Both the position numbers and the translations under genes were made by a program. DNA of 64,000 bases from the NCBI GenBank assembly GCA_902618855.1, contig CACNCD010000006.1, positions 1 through 64,000 on the forward strand, written 5' to 3'. The notes below the pieces were generated by a model. The model was not told where the DNA came from. It ran no database searches and saw only the letters and a program-made list of their open reading frames with translations. This document shows, piece after piece, positions 56,334-64,000 of the stretch (positions within the stretch are counted from its first letter, which is position 1; every line of letters starts with the position of its first letter). The stretch is from an uncultured Pelagibacteraceae bacterium (GTDB taxonomy: Bacteria; Pseudomonadota; Alphaproteobacteria; Pelagibacterales; Pelagibacteraceae).

Positions 56334-57182
56334 TTAATAATTGGATTTAATTACTTCGATAATTTTATTTAATTGATCTAAATCTTTATAATTAAATATT
56401 ATAGTACCTGAATTATTTTTTTTATTTTTGATCACTACATTTAATCCTACTTTATCTGATATTGATAACTCCAATTGAGATAAATTCGGATCTTTTTGGG
56501 GATTTTTTCTATTTTTTTTACTTTTAAAAATTTTAACCAAACTCTCCGCTTGCCGAACTGATAATTTTTTTTCTATTATTTTTTTTGCAATAAATAAGGA
56601 ATTTTCAAGACCTACTAAAACTTTTGCATGACCTTGGGTTAGTTTACTATCTTCAATAAGTTTAATTACTTCAACTGGTAAACTTAATAAACGCAAACAA
56701 TTTGCTACATGACTTCTGCTTTTACCAATGAACTTTGATACTTTTTCTTGGTCATATGCAAATTCACTAATTAATTTCTGATAACCTTGGGCCTCTTCAA
56801 TGGCGTTCAAATCATGACGTTGAACGTTCTCCACTATAGCAAACTCAAGTGATTTTAAATCATCTGCTTCGGTAACAACAACCGGTACTTCATGCAAGCC
56901 TGCGTTTTGTGCAGCTAACCATCTTCTTTCTCCTGCAATAATTTCGTATTTATTTTTTTGTTGTTCTGATCTTCTGACTATAATTGGTTGAATAATGCCT
57001 CTCTCTTTTATTGATAATGTTAATTCCTCTAAACTTTCAGCATCAAAAGTTTTTCGTGGTTGGTATTTATTTCTTATTAAGTCGCTTATAAGAACTTTAC
57101 TTGTATTTTTTTCTGTTTTTGTCTCACCAATTAAAGAGGATAAACCTCTACCCAAACCCTTTTTAATTTTAGATGTATCCAT
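56334..57182 (-). CDS. parB: Chromosome partitioning protein ParB
   Basis: CTP-dependent DNA clamp that loads at parS and organises the origin region. N-terminal KKGLGRGLSSLIGE, then the CTPase/ParB fold (IRNKYQPRKTF, IIAGERRWLAAQNAGLHEVPV, IVENVQRHDLNAIEEAQGY), the HTH domain (EKVSKFIGKSRSHVANCLRLL) and a C-terminal dimerisation domain. 282 residues. One base overlap with parA. A parS-like site lies in rsmG, 1.4 kb upstream in transcription order. Confidence 0.96.
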   Translation of the reverse strand: MDTSKIKKGLGRGLSSLIGETKTEKNTSKVLISDLIRNKYQPRKTFDAESLEELTLSIKERGIIQPIIVRRSEQQKNKYEIIAGERRWLAAQNAGLHEVPVVVTEADDLKSLEFAIVENVQRHDLNAIEEAQGYQKLISEFAYDQEKVSKFIGKSRSHVANCLRLLSLPVEVIKLIEDSKLTQGHAKVLVGLENSLFIAKKIIEKKLSVRQAESLVKIFKSKKNRKNPQKDPNLSQLELSISDKVGLNVVIKNKKNNSGTIIFNYKDLDQLNKIIEVIKSNY

Positions 57183-57976
57183 TAGGCTGCACTCTCAAAT
57201 TCTTTATCTTGATCGATAAATTCATCTGTAAAACTAAAATAAGATATGCTACCGGGGCAACTTTTATCATATAATAAAACTGGTACTCCATGAGATGGGG
57301 CTTCGGATAATCTTACGTTTCGTGGAATAACGGTATTGTAAACTTGATTTTTAAAATAATCTCTTGCCTCTTTTTCAACTTGTGAAGAAAGTTTATTTCT
57401 TTTATCGTACATCGTGAGAAGAATTCCTCTAATTTTAAGTTCTTTATTTAAATTTGTTTTAATTCTTTCTATAGTTTTCATTAATTGTGTAAGACCTTCT
57501 AAGGCAAAAAATTCAGTTTGGAGAGGTACAACTAGAGAAAAAGAAGCAACAAGAGCCATCACAGTCAACAAACTTAAAGACGGGGGACAATCAATAAAAA
57601 TATAATCATAAGTGCCTTTAGAATCGTTTAAATAAGCCATTAATTGATCTTTTAAAATAAACGCCCTCTTACTATCCCCAGCGGTTTCTACCTCTAAACC
57701 AGACAGATCTACATTAGATGTTATTAGGTCTAGATTTTCAAAATCAGTTTTTTTGATAACTTGATTAATTGTCTTTGTGCCGTTTAGAACTCCATAAATT
57801 GTATCGCTTGAATTTTCAATATTTGATAATCCAAGTCCTGTTGTTGCGTTTCCTTGGGGATCTAAATCAATGACTAAAATTTTCTTTCCTTTCTTTGATA
57901 AACCTGCCGCAAGATTTATCACTGTTGTAGTTTTCCCTACTCCACCCTTTTGATTTATTATAGAGATCACTTGCAT
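57182..57976 (-). CDS. parA: Chromosome partitioning ATPase ParA
   Basis: Deviant-Walker ATPase that moves ParB-parS complexes. Starts MQVISIINQKGGVGKTTTVI (deviant Walker A with the extra Lys), then VIDLDPQGNATTGLG, FIDCPPSLSLLTVMAL, and RNVRLSEAPSHGVPVL near the end. 264 residues, typical. Begins 4 bases after the rsmG stop. Confidence 0.97.
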   Translation of the reverse strand: MQVISIINQKGGVGKTTTVINLAAGLSKKGKKILVIDLDPQGNATTGLGLSNIENSSDTIYGVLNGTKTINQVIKKTDFENLDLITSNVDLSGLEVETAGDSKRAFILKDQLMAYLNDSKGTYDYIFIDCPPSLSLLTVMALVASFSLVVPLQTEFFALEGLTQLMKTIERIKTNLNKELKIRGILLTMYDKRNKLSSQVEKEARDYFKNQVYNTVIPRNVRLSEAPSHGVPVLLYDKSCPGSISYFSFTDEFIDQDKEFESAA

Positions 57977-57980
57977 AAAA

Positions 57981-58625
57981 TTAATTTTTTTTCTTAATAT
58001 TTTTAATATTTAATAAAAAAGAATCCTTGTTAGTAAGGCTCCTTTTTTCTTTATACTCAAATTCCCAATCCTTTAAAGTTTGAGATAATATTTTTTTTCC
58101 ACTTTTACCCATAAACAAAATTAAATTTTTATATTTATTAAAATTTTTATAAACTAAATCTAAAACTATCGGCATTGGCTTAAAGGCTCTTGCCATTATT
58201 GTACCAGAGTTCATGTCTCTTATTTTAAATACGTCTTCTTGAATTATTTCTGTTTGTAAATTTAATTCCTTTGATACTTCTTTTAGAAAAGAACTTTTGT
58301 GATAACTTTTTTCAAATAAATTTATTTTAATTTTTTTTTTTAGATTTTTTGCCATGATTGCTATAACTATCCCTGGCATTCCTCCCCCAGAACCTAAATC
58401 ACAAGTTGTATTTTCATTTAAGTCAACAAAATCAATGGCTTGCGCTGAATCTATTATATGTCTTTGACGAATATCGTCGTTTTCTGAGCTTTTTTTACTA
58501 ATTATGTTAATTTTTTTATTTTTTGATGCTATCATTGATATGAACTTTTCGAAGTCTAGACACGTTTCACGTGAAACATTTAATCTATCCAATTTAGAAT
58601 AATTTTTTAACGAATCATCTTCCAT
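57981..58625 (-). CDS. rsmG: 16S rRNA (guanine-527-N7)-methyltransferase
   Basis: SAM-dependent methyltransferase (GidB) for m7G527. SAM-binding CDLGSGGGMPGIVIAIM, IDSAQAIDF, and GTIMARAFKPM are family hallmarks. 214 residues. The N-terminal RLNVSRETCL is the protein reading of an embedded parS site. One-base overlap with mnmG upstream. Confidence 0.95.
   Translation of the reverse strand: MEDDSLKNYSKLDRLNVSRETCLDFEKFISMIASKNKKINIISKKSSENDDIRQRHIIDSAQAIDFVDLNENTTCDLGSGGGMPGIVIAIMAKNLKKKIKINLFEKSYHKSSFLKEVSKELNLQTEIIQEDVFKIRDMNSGTIMARAFKPMPIVLDLVYKNFNKYKNLILFMGKSGKKILSQTLKDWEFEYKEKRSLTNKDSFLLNIKNIKKKN
58563..58578. other. parS centromere site (ParB-binding)
   Basis: CGTTTCACGTGAAACA matches the 16-base parS consensus TGTTTCACGTGAAACA at 15 positions; the inner 14-base palindrome GTTTCACGTGAAAC is perfect. 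It is embedded in the rsmG coding region. Proximity to parA-parB and to the hemH/rho/mnmG origin-side genes supports a functional site. I noticed no second copy in the window. Confidence 0.92.
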
Positions 58626-60511
58626 TAAGCTATTTGCTTAATAGACTTTCTTTTGACGTGTGACAACAAAATATATACTGCGGCCGGGGTAATTCCATCA
58701 ATTCTTAAAGCTTGTCCTAGTGTTTTAGGGCGAATTTGCTTGAATTTAGACTTAACTTCATTAGATAAACCACTGAAAATATCATAGTTTATATTTTCTG
58801 GTATTTTTAGGTTTTCATCCTTTTTAAAGGCCATTATATCAGCATTTTGTTTCTTAAGGTATCCTTTGTAATGAGAGTTTATCTCAATCTGAGAGTCAAT
58901 TTCCTTTGAATAATTTTCAATTTCAGGCCAAATATCTCTAATTTTGCTCATGTTAACACCTTTTTGGGATAATATTTGACTTGCTGTTCGTGAAATACCG
59001 TCTTTTGCTATATTAATTCCAAATTTTGATGCTTTCGAAGGAGTGATCTTAAGAGTTTCCATTTTTGATGATAATTTTTTTATTTTAGATGCCTTATCTC
59101 TAAAAAATCTCAATCTTTCATCGCTAACAAGGCCAATACCTATTCCTTTTTCAGTTAGTCTTAAATCTGCATTATCTGATCGTAAGGTAAGCCTATACTC
59201 AGCCCTAGAGGTAAACATTCTATATGGCTCAGCAACACCTTTTGTAACAAGATCGTCAATCATAACGCCAATATAGGCTTCTGATCTATCTAATATGAAT
59301 GGTTCCTGTTTTTTTAGAGATAAAGCAGCATTAATACCGGCAATCAAGCCTTGTGCAGCTGCCTCCTCGTAACCTGTAGTACCGTTGATTTGACCGGCCA
59401 AGTATAAATTATGAATTTTCTTAGTTTCTAAGGTCAAAAATAGCTCTGTAGGATCAATATAGTCATATTCTATAGCGTAACCAGGACGAATAATTTTTAC
59501 ATTCTCTAAACCACTGATTTTGTTACATATTTCTTTCTGCACGTCATACGGGAGTGATGTCGATATGCCGTTAGGGTAAATAGTATGATCATTTAAACCT
59601 TCTGGCTCCAAAAATATTTGATGCCTACCTTTTTCTGAAAATTTAACTACCTTATCTTCAATAGATGGACAATATCTAGGTCCAACCCCTTTGATGCTTC
59701 CAGAGTACATAGCGCTTCGATTTATATTTTTTGAAATTATTTTATGAACTTCTTCATTAGTATAAGTCATCCTACATGAAACTTGTTTGTTATGATTTTT
59801 AGATGACATGAAAGAAAAAAAATATGGATCGTCATCCGCAAATTGTTCTTCTAAATTTTCAAAGTTTATTGTTCTTGCATCTAGCCGTGGGGGTGTGCCA
59901 GTTTTAAGTCTACCAATTCTAAAATTATATTTTTTTAATTGGTCACTGAGACCTGTTGTTGGCTTCTCATTATATCTACCTGCCGGGGTTTGTTTTTCAC
60001 CAACATGTATCAAACCATTCAAAAAAGTGCCGGTAGTCAGTATTAGCTTGGATGTTTTAATTTGTCTTCCAGACTGTGTTATAAATCCATTTACGCTGTT
60101 TTTTTCGAAAATAAACTCAATTACAGGATCTGAAAAAACGCTTAAATTACAATAGTTTAGGAGTTTTTTTTGCATATATTTTTTGTATAATGATCTATCA
60201 CTCTGTGTACGAGGACCTCTAACCGCGGGTCCTCTACTTCTATTTAATAGCCTAAATTGTATGCCTGACTTATCAGCTACATCAGCCATTACCCCGTCTA
60301 AAGCATCTATCTCTCTTACTAAATGTCCTTTTCCTAATCCTCCAATAGCTGGGTTACAAGACATTTCTCCTATTGTTTCAACTTTGTGTGTAAATAATGC
60401 AGTATTAACACCAAGCCGTGCTGAGGCAGCAGCAGCTTCACATCCTGCATGACCTCCGCCAATTATCACTACATCAAAAGATAAATTTTTTGTCTTATTA
60501 TCTGTGTTCAT
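58625..60511 (-). CDS. mnmG: tRNA uridine-34 carboxymethylaminomethyl modification enzyme MnmG
   Basis: FAD enzyme (GidA) that acts with MnmE on U34 of several tRNAs. FAD loop [20 protein letters not shown], the MnmG signature [11 protein letters not shown] and active-site region [14 protein letters not shown] with conserved Cys, and the C-terminal helical domain [17 protein letters not shown]. 628 residues. Separated from mnmE by 56 bases. Confidence 0.98.
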   Translation of the reverse strand: MNTDNKTKNLSFDVVIIGGGHAGCEAAAASARLGVNTALFTHKVETIGEMSCNPAIGGLGKGHLVREIDALDGVMADVADKSGIQFRLLNRSRGPAVRGPRTQSDRSLYKKYMQKKLLNYCNLSVFSDPVIEFIFEKNSVNGFITQSGRQIKTSKLILTTGTFLNGLIHVGEKQTPAGRYNEKPTTGLSDQLKKYNFRIGRLKTGTPPRLDARTINFENLEEQFADDDPYFFSFMSSKNHNKQVSCRMTYTNEEVHKIISKNINRSAMYSGSIKGVGPRYCPSIEDKVVKFSEKGRHQIFLEPEGLNDHTIYPNGISTSLPYDVQKEICNKISGLENVKIIRPGYAIEYDYIDPTELFLTLETKKIHNLYLAGQINGTTGYEEAAAQGLIAGINAALSLKKQEPFILDRSEAYIGVMIDDLVTKGVAEPYRMFTSRAEYRLTLRSDNADLRLTEKGIGIGLVSDERLRFFRDKASKIKKLSSKMETLKITPSKASKFGINIAKDGISRTASQILSQKGVNMSKIRDIWPEIENYSKEIDSQIEINSHYKGYLKKQNADIMAFKKDENLKIPENINYDIFSGLSNEVKSKFKQIRPKTLGQALRIDGITPAAVYILLSHVKRKSIKQIA

Positions 60512-60567
60512 TAAAATTTTTTTTATAAGAAATTTATATCAAAAGATAAAAAAGTATATGATAATTT

Positions 60568-61893
60568 TTATTTTCCTATGCAAAAATCATTAAAAATTGA
60601 ACCTAATATTTCTTCTACTTCAACTTTTCCAACTATTATTCCAAGATGCCTTGTAGCTAGTCTTAGATCTTCTGCAGCTTTATCAAAATCATTTTTTTTA
60701 TTTTGAAAATTTATTAAATTTTCCAAACATTGCTCTAAATTGACTCTGTGCCTTTCTCGAGTTATTAAAATTTCTTCCGCTCTAATGAACTTTCCTTTAA
60801 GTTTTGATTTTATTGTTGAAATTAACTTATCTATATTTGTATTATTCTTTACAGAGATAATTACAGGATCTATTTTTTTCATTTGCTCTGTAAGGCAAAC
60901 TTTTTCAATATCACACTTATTAATTACCAATATTGAGTTTGGATTTATTAAATCCTTTAAAAAACCAGTAAAATCAAGGCTTTTTGGCTCTATAACAATT
61001 AAATTTAAATCGGCCTCTTCAGCTTTTTTTAAGGCTAATTTAATTCCTTTCTGTTCTATTTCACTTTTAGCTTCCCTTATTCCTGCAGTATCTGAAATTA
61101 TAACTGGATATCCATCAATATTTAGATGTGTTTCCAACACATCTCTTGTCGTCCCTGCAATTTCAGAAACAATCGCTACATCTCGATTTGATAGATGATT
61201 TAAGAGACTTGATTTGCCGGCATTTGTTGGTCCTACAATTGCAATTTTAAATCCCTCTCTTATTCTCTCACCAACTTTTTGATCATTTAGAATTTTTTGT
61301 ATTTTTTGAATTACTCGATCAATATTTTCTTTAGTATTACTGAGTACTTCTTCAGATAACTCTTCTTCAGGAAAATCAATTTTTGCCTCTATATTTGATA
61401 ATGATTTTAGCAACAAATCTCTCATTTCATTAAAAATTCTAGACGTTTTACCGCTCATTGTTGCTATAGCTTGTTTTCTTTGAATTTCAGTTTCAGATGA
61501 AATCAAATCAGCTATACTTTCAGCCTTTAACAAATTTATTTTTCCATTTTGAAATGCCTTTTTGGTAAACTCTCCAGGTTCAGCAATTCGACATTTTTTT
61601 GTATCCTCTAGCGCTTTATGAATTGCTTTTATAACCGCCATACTTCCATGAACATGAAATTCAGCCATGTCTTCTCCAGTGTAACTGTTAGGTCCTGGAA
61701 ACCATAAAACTAGTGCTTCATCAATTAATTCTGAGTTATTTGAATTAATTATCTTGCTTAGAGTTGCTACTCTGGGACTTGGTAAATCTTTTTTTGTGAG
61801 AAGTTTTAATATTGATGAAGTTTCTTCTCCTGATATTCTTATTACAGCTACACCAGATAATCCAGGTCCCGATGATAGGGCAAAAATAGTCAT
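60568..61893 (-). CDS. mnmE: tRNA modification GTPase MnmE
   Basis: Potassium-stimulated GTPase partner of MnmG. N-terminal folate-binding domain (TIFALSSGPGLSGVAVIRISG), a G domain with GPTNAGKSSLLN and SEIAGTTRDVLE, DTAGIRE and NKCD, and the conserved C-terminus FNDFCIGK with the catalytic-site Cys. 441 residues. The promoter (61899-61926) would place the start of transcription at the ATG. Confidence 0.98.
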   Translation of the reverse strand: MTIFALSSGPGLSGVAVIRISGEETSSILKLLTKKDLPSPRVATLSKIINSNNSELIDEALVLWFPGPNSYTGEDMAEFHVHGSMAVIKAIHKALEDTKKCRIAEPGEFTKKAFQNGKINLLKAESIADLISSETEIQRKQAIATMSGKTSRIFNEMRDLLLKSLSNIEAKIDFPEEELSEEVLSNTKENIDRVIQKIQKILNDQKVGERIREGFKIAIVGPTNAGKSSLLNHLSNRDVAIVSEIAGTTRDVLETHLNIDGYPVIISDTAGIREAKSEIEQKGIKLALKKAEEADLNLIVIEPKSLDFTGFLKDLINPNSILVINKCDIEKVCLTEQMKKIDPVIISVKNNTNIDKLISTIKSKLKGKFIRAEEILITRERHRVNLEQCLENLINFQNKKNDFDKAAEDLRLATRHLGIIVGKVEVEEILGSIFNDFCIGK

Positions 61894-61898
61894 AACTT

Positions 61899-61926
61899 AT
61901 TATACCTACAATAAGTATAAAAACAA
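61899..61926 (-). promoter_or_regulatory. Putative sigma-70-type promoter of mnmE
   Basis: Minus strand: TTGTTT (61926-61921), 16-base spacer, consensus TATAAT (61904-61899). Transcription would begin near 61892, at the first base of the ATG (61893), so the mRNA would be leaderless. No Shine-Dalgarno sequence is present. Confidence 0.5.
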
Positions 61927-61960
61927 AGTTAGGATGAGATAGAGATTTTAATTTTATTTT

Positions 61961-63229
61961 TTAAGCTGGTTTATTCATAGAATTAAAAAACTCTGCATTA
62001 TTTTTAGTGTTTTTTAATTTTGAATTTATAAATTCTATGGCATCCATTGTTCCCATTGGAGCTATAATTCTTCTTAATACATTCATTTTTTGCAAGTCGT
62101 TTTTATCAAAAAGCAATTCTTCTCTTCTTGTCCCTGATTTAGTTATATCTATTGCTGGAAATATTCTTTTTTCTGAAATTTTTCTATCTAGAATAGTCTC
62201 ACTATTACCTGTTCCTTTAAATTCTTCGAAAATTACTTCGTCCATTCTACTACCGGTATCAATTAAGGCAGTTGAAATTATAGTTAAAGATCCACCTTCC
62301 TCAATATTTCTTGCTGCTCCAAAAAATCTTTTTGGCCTTTGTAAGGCGTTTGCATCCACACCTCCTGTTAAAACTTTTCCAGAACTTGGTATTACTGCGT
62401 TATAAGCTCTTCCAAGTCTTGTTATTGAGTCAAGAAGAATTACTACATCTTTTTTATGCTCGGTTAATCTTTTCGCTTTTTCAATTACCATTTCAGCAAC
62501 CGCTACATGTCTCTGCGCTGGTTCATCAAATGTTGAGCTAATTACTTCTCCTTTTACAGTTCTTTGCATATCAGTTACTTCTTCTGGTCGTTCATCAATA
62601 AGCAAAACCATTAGATAGCATTCTGGATAATTAGCAGCTATAGAGTTAGCTATACTTTGTAAGATCATAGTTTTACCAGCTTTAGGAGGAGATATAATCA
62701 ATGATCTTTGTCCTTTACCTATTGGACTGACTAAGTCTATTAATCTAGGAGTTAAATCTGGTTTTTTTTCAGTTTTATTACTTTCAACCTCCATAACCAA
62801 TTGTTTATTAGGATAGAGAGGAGTCAGGTTATCAAATGCAATTTTATGTCTAGATTTTTCGGGTTCTTCAAAATTAATCTTACTGACCTGAAGTAATGCA
62901 AAATAACGCTCCCCATCTTTTGGTGCTCTTACAGGTCCTTCGACTGTATCACCGGTTCTTAGGCCAAACCTTCTAATTTGACTTGGGCTAACATAAATAT
63001 CATCTGCTCCAGGCAGATAATTTGATTCCATTGCTCTAAGAAATCCAAATCCATCTTGAAGTAGTTGTAGAACTCCTCCTCCAGTGATTTCCTCTTTTTC
63101 TGCAAGTTTTTTTAAAATTGCAAAAACTATTTCCTGTTTTCTCAGTGTGCTTGCATTCTCAATACCAAGCTCTTCCGCTTGATTTATTAGATGTTCGGAC
63201 GTTTTTGTTTTTAGTTCTTGTATATTCAT
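61961..63229 (-). CDS. rho: Transcription termination factor Rho
   Basis: Hexameric RNA helicase for factor-dependent termination. N-terminal cold-shock-like RNA-binding domain ([25 protein letters not shown] in parts, then [18 protein letters not shown]), ATPase with [31 protein letters not shown], and the Q and R loops ([22 protein letters not shown]). 422 residues. Confidence 0.98.
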   Translation of the reverse strand: MNIQELKTKTSEHLINQAEELGIENASTLRKQEIVFAILKKLAEKEEITGGGVLQLLQDGFGFLRAMESNYLPGADDIYVSPSQIRRFGLRTGDTVEGPVRAPKDGERYFALLQVSKINFEEPEKSRHKIAFDNLTPLYPNKQLVMEVESNKTEKKPDLTPRLIDLVSPIGKGQRSLIISPPKAGKTMILQSIANSIAANYPECYLMVLLIDERPEEVTDMQRTVKGEVISSTFDEPAQRHVAVAEMVIEKAKRLTEHKKDVVILLDSITRLGRAYNAVIPSSGKVLTGGVDANALQRPKRFFGAARNIEEGGSLTIISTALIDTGSRMDEVIFEEFKGTGNSETILDRKISEKRIFPAIDITKSGTRREELLFDKNDLQKMNVLRRIIAPMGTMDAIEFINSKLKNTKNNAEFFNSMNKPA

Positions 63230-63265
63230 GATTGGGGGTTAAATTGTGATTAGTAAGATACAATT

Positions 63266-63293
63266 AATATATATACTCTTTTAAAAATTTCAA
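63266..63293 (-). promoter_or_regulatory. Putative promoter of rho
   Basis: Minus strand TTGAAA (63293-63288), 16-base spacer, TATATT (63271-63266), giving a leader of about 30 bases before the rho ATG. Only moderate similarity to consensus; the -35 sits right at the end of hemJ. Confidence 0.4.
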
Positions 63294-63295
63294 TG

Positions 63296-63730
63296 CTAGA
63301 TTGGCTTAAAAACTACAATAAAAACTATTAAAATCAGCAAAATAGTGGGTACTTCATTAAAAATTCTATAAAATCTTGATGAATGTGTGTTTAGATCTAA
63401 ACTAAACTTTTTAAGACAAACACCAAGGAAGAAATGATAAACGGTTAAAACTATAACCAAAAATAGCTTAATTTGAAGCCATTTATTAGCGATTTGATCA
63501 AATCCTATGCTGCCAATTAATAACAAACCAAATATCCAGGAAATTATCATCGCTGGAGTCATTATATAATTATATAGTTTTCTCTCCATCACTTTAAATA
63601 TCCTGCATGTTTCTAAGCTATCTTTGTTTTCTACATGATAAACGAAAATTCTTGGCAAATACAAAAGTCCAGCCATCCAAGAAATTACAGCTACAAGATG
63701 CAATGCTTTAAGAGTTAAATAAATATTCAT
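63296..63730 (-). CDS. hemJ: Protoporphyrinogen oxidase HemJ
   Basis: Four-TM membrane protein (UPF0093/HemJ) that oxidises protoporphyrinogen IX, the penultimate step of heme synthesis. Starts MNIYLTLKALHLVAVISWMAGLLYLPRIFVYHVE (in parts), with the conserved His in the first helix and the W-x-AGLLYLPR stretch. 144 residues. One base after the hemH stop. HemJ with HemH supplies heme for KatG and respiratory cytochromes. Confidence 0.93.
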   Translation of the reverse strand: MNIYLTLKALHLVAVISWMAGLLYLPRIFVYHVENKDSLETCRIFKVMERKLYNYIMTPAMIISWIFGLLLIGSIGFDQIANKWLQIKLFLVIVLTVYHFFLGVCLKKFSLDLNTHSSRFYRIFNEVPTILLILIVFIVVFKPI

Positions 63731-63731
63731 T

Positions 63732-64000
63732 TTATAAAGTAAAATTACTAATGAGTTTTTTTATTAAATTTATGTGATCGTCATTATCATTTAGACAAGG
63801 AATAACATCAAAATTTTTTCCACCAGATTTCATAAAACTTTCTTTTCCCTGTATTGCAATTTCCTCCAATGTCTCAACACAATCTGAGGAAAATCCTGGA
63901 CAAATAACTAAAATGTTTTTTTTACCCTCTTTTGGTAAATTCTCTAAAGTTTTATCAGTATAAGGCTGTAACCACTCTTGAGGCCCAAAACGAGATTGAA
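63732..64000 (-). CDS. hemH: Ferrochelatase, C-terminal part (5' end outside window)
   Basis: Last enzyme of heme synthesis; inserts Fe2+ into protoporphyrin IX. The frame runs off the right edge; the visible 88 residues include QSRFGPQEWLQPYTD, NILVICPGFSSDCVETLEEI with the conserved metal-site Glu region, and IPCLNDNDDHI, all hallmarks of bacterial HemH. Stop at 63732, one base from the hemJ start, so the two are in one operon. In relatives hemE and the replication origin lie just beyond. Confidence 0.95.
   Translation of the reverse strand, partial: QSRFGPQEWLQPYTDKTLENLPKEGKKNILVICPGFSSDCVETLEEIAIQGKESFMKSGGKNFDVIPCLNDNDDHINLIKKLISNFTL

Noticed and set aside
60183-60452. Frame antisense to the N-terminal FAD region of mnmG
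   Set aside because: mnmG is certain, and the antisense product has no recognisable features.

Overview
The window looks like a chromosomal piece of a streamlined, AT-rich marine alphaproteobacterium of the SAR11 clade (Pelagibacterales). The grounds are the very high A+T content, almost no space between genes (stops and starts overlap by 1 to 17 bases in many places), short proteins rich in Lys, Asn and Ile, and alphaproteobacterial gene order: rpsT-dnaA, the irr/fabA-fabB-fabI block, the murJ-trpS-...-fur-miaB-phoH-ybeY-lnt-metK-nusA-infB series, leuS-lptE-holA, and hemH-hemJ-rho-mnmE-mnmG-rsmG-parA-parB. I saw no tRNA, rRNA, CRISPR array, transposase or prophage gene. Nearly everything is core metabolism or information processing.

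Layout. 1-10.6 kb: end of lysA, plsC, the minus-strand mutM-rpsT-dnaA-dnaN group around a 301-base gap, then the plus-strand ubiE-ubiB-coaBC-dut-moeB-like run and an exported SH3 protein. 10.6-16.8 kb: a small zinc-ribbon gene preceded by two Fur-box-like sites, katG with a near-perfect 27-base palindrome matching the Irr operator (ICE) motif, the irr regulator, a symmetric irr/fabA promoter region, fabA-fabB-fabI, and three small uncharacterised ORFs. 16.8-34.9 kb: one long minus-strand series from murJ down to pnp, covering translation, tRNA and rRNA modification, iron regulation and the cell envelope, interrupted by one divergent deacetylase gene. 35-40.5 kb: maeB, a DolP-like lipoprotein, rsmI, an LpoA-like protein and rdgB. 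40.5-48.1 kb: grpE-dnaK-dnaJ with an RpoH-type promoter, a membrane-protein insertion, dapB, nth and a PfkB kinase. 48.1-51.7 kb: a 35-codon arfA candidate coupled to an orphan OmpR-type regulator, a cytoplasmic-looking L,D-transpeptidase, yggS, a ThiE-like gene and a porin. 51.7-64 kb: DUF3576 lipoprotein, leuS, lptE and holA facing parB-parA-rsmG(parS)-mnmG-mnmE-rho-hemJ-hemH, a block that in alphaproteobacteria lies close to the replication origin. The origin itself is not evident and may lie just past the right edge.

How the parts fit. The most coherent theme is iron and heme: katG (a heme enzyme) appears to be under a palindromic Irr-type operator next to irr itself, a second Fur-family regulator (fur/mur) sits in the minus-strand series, a zinc-ribbon mini-gene carries Fur-like boxes, and Nfu, HemJ and HemH handle Fe-S and heme. 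The rest is housekeeping with genes pared away: rimP, ylxR, truB, trmB, corC, rimI and yraN, which often sit in these clusters in relatives, are not at their usual positions.
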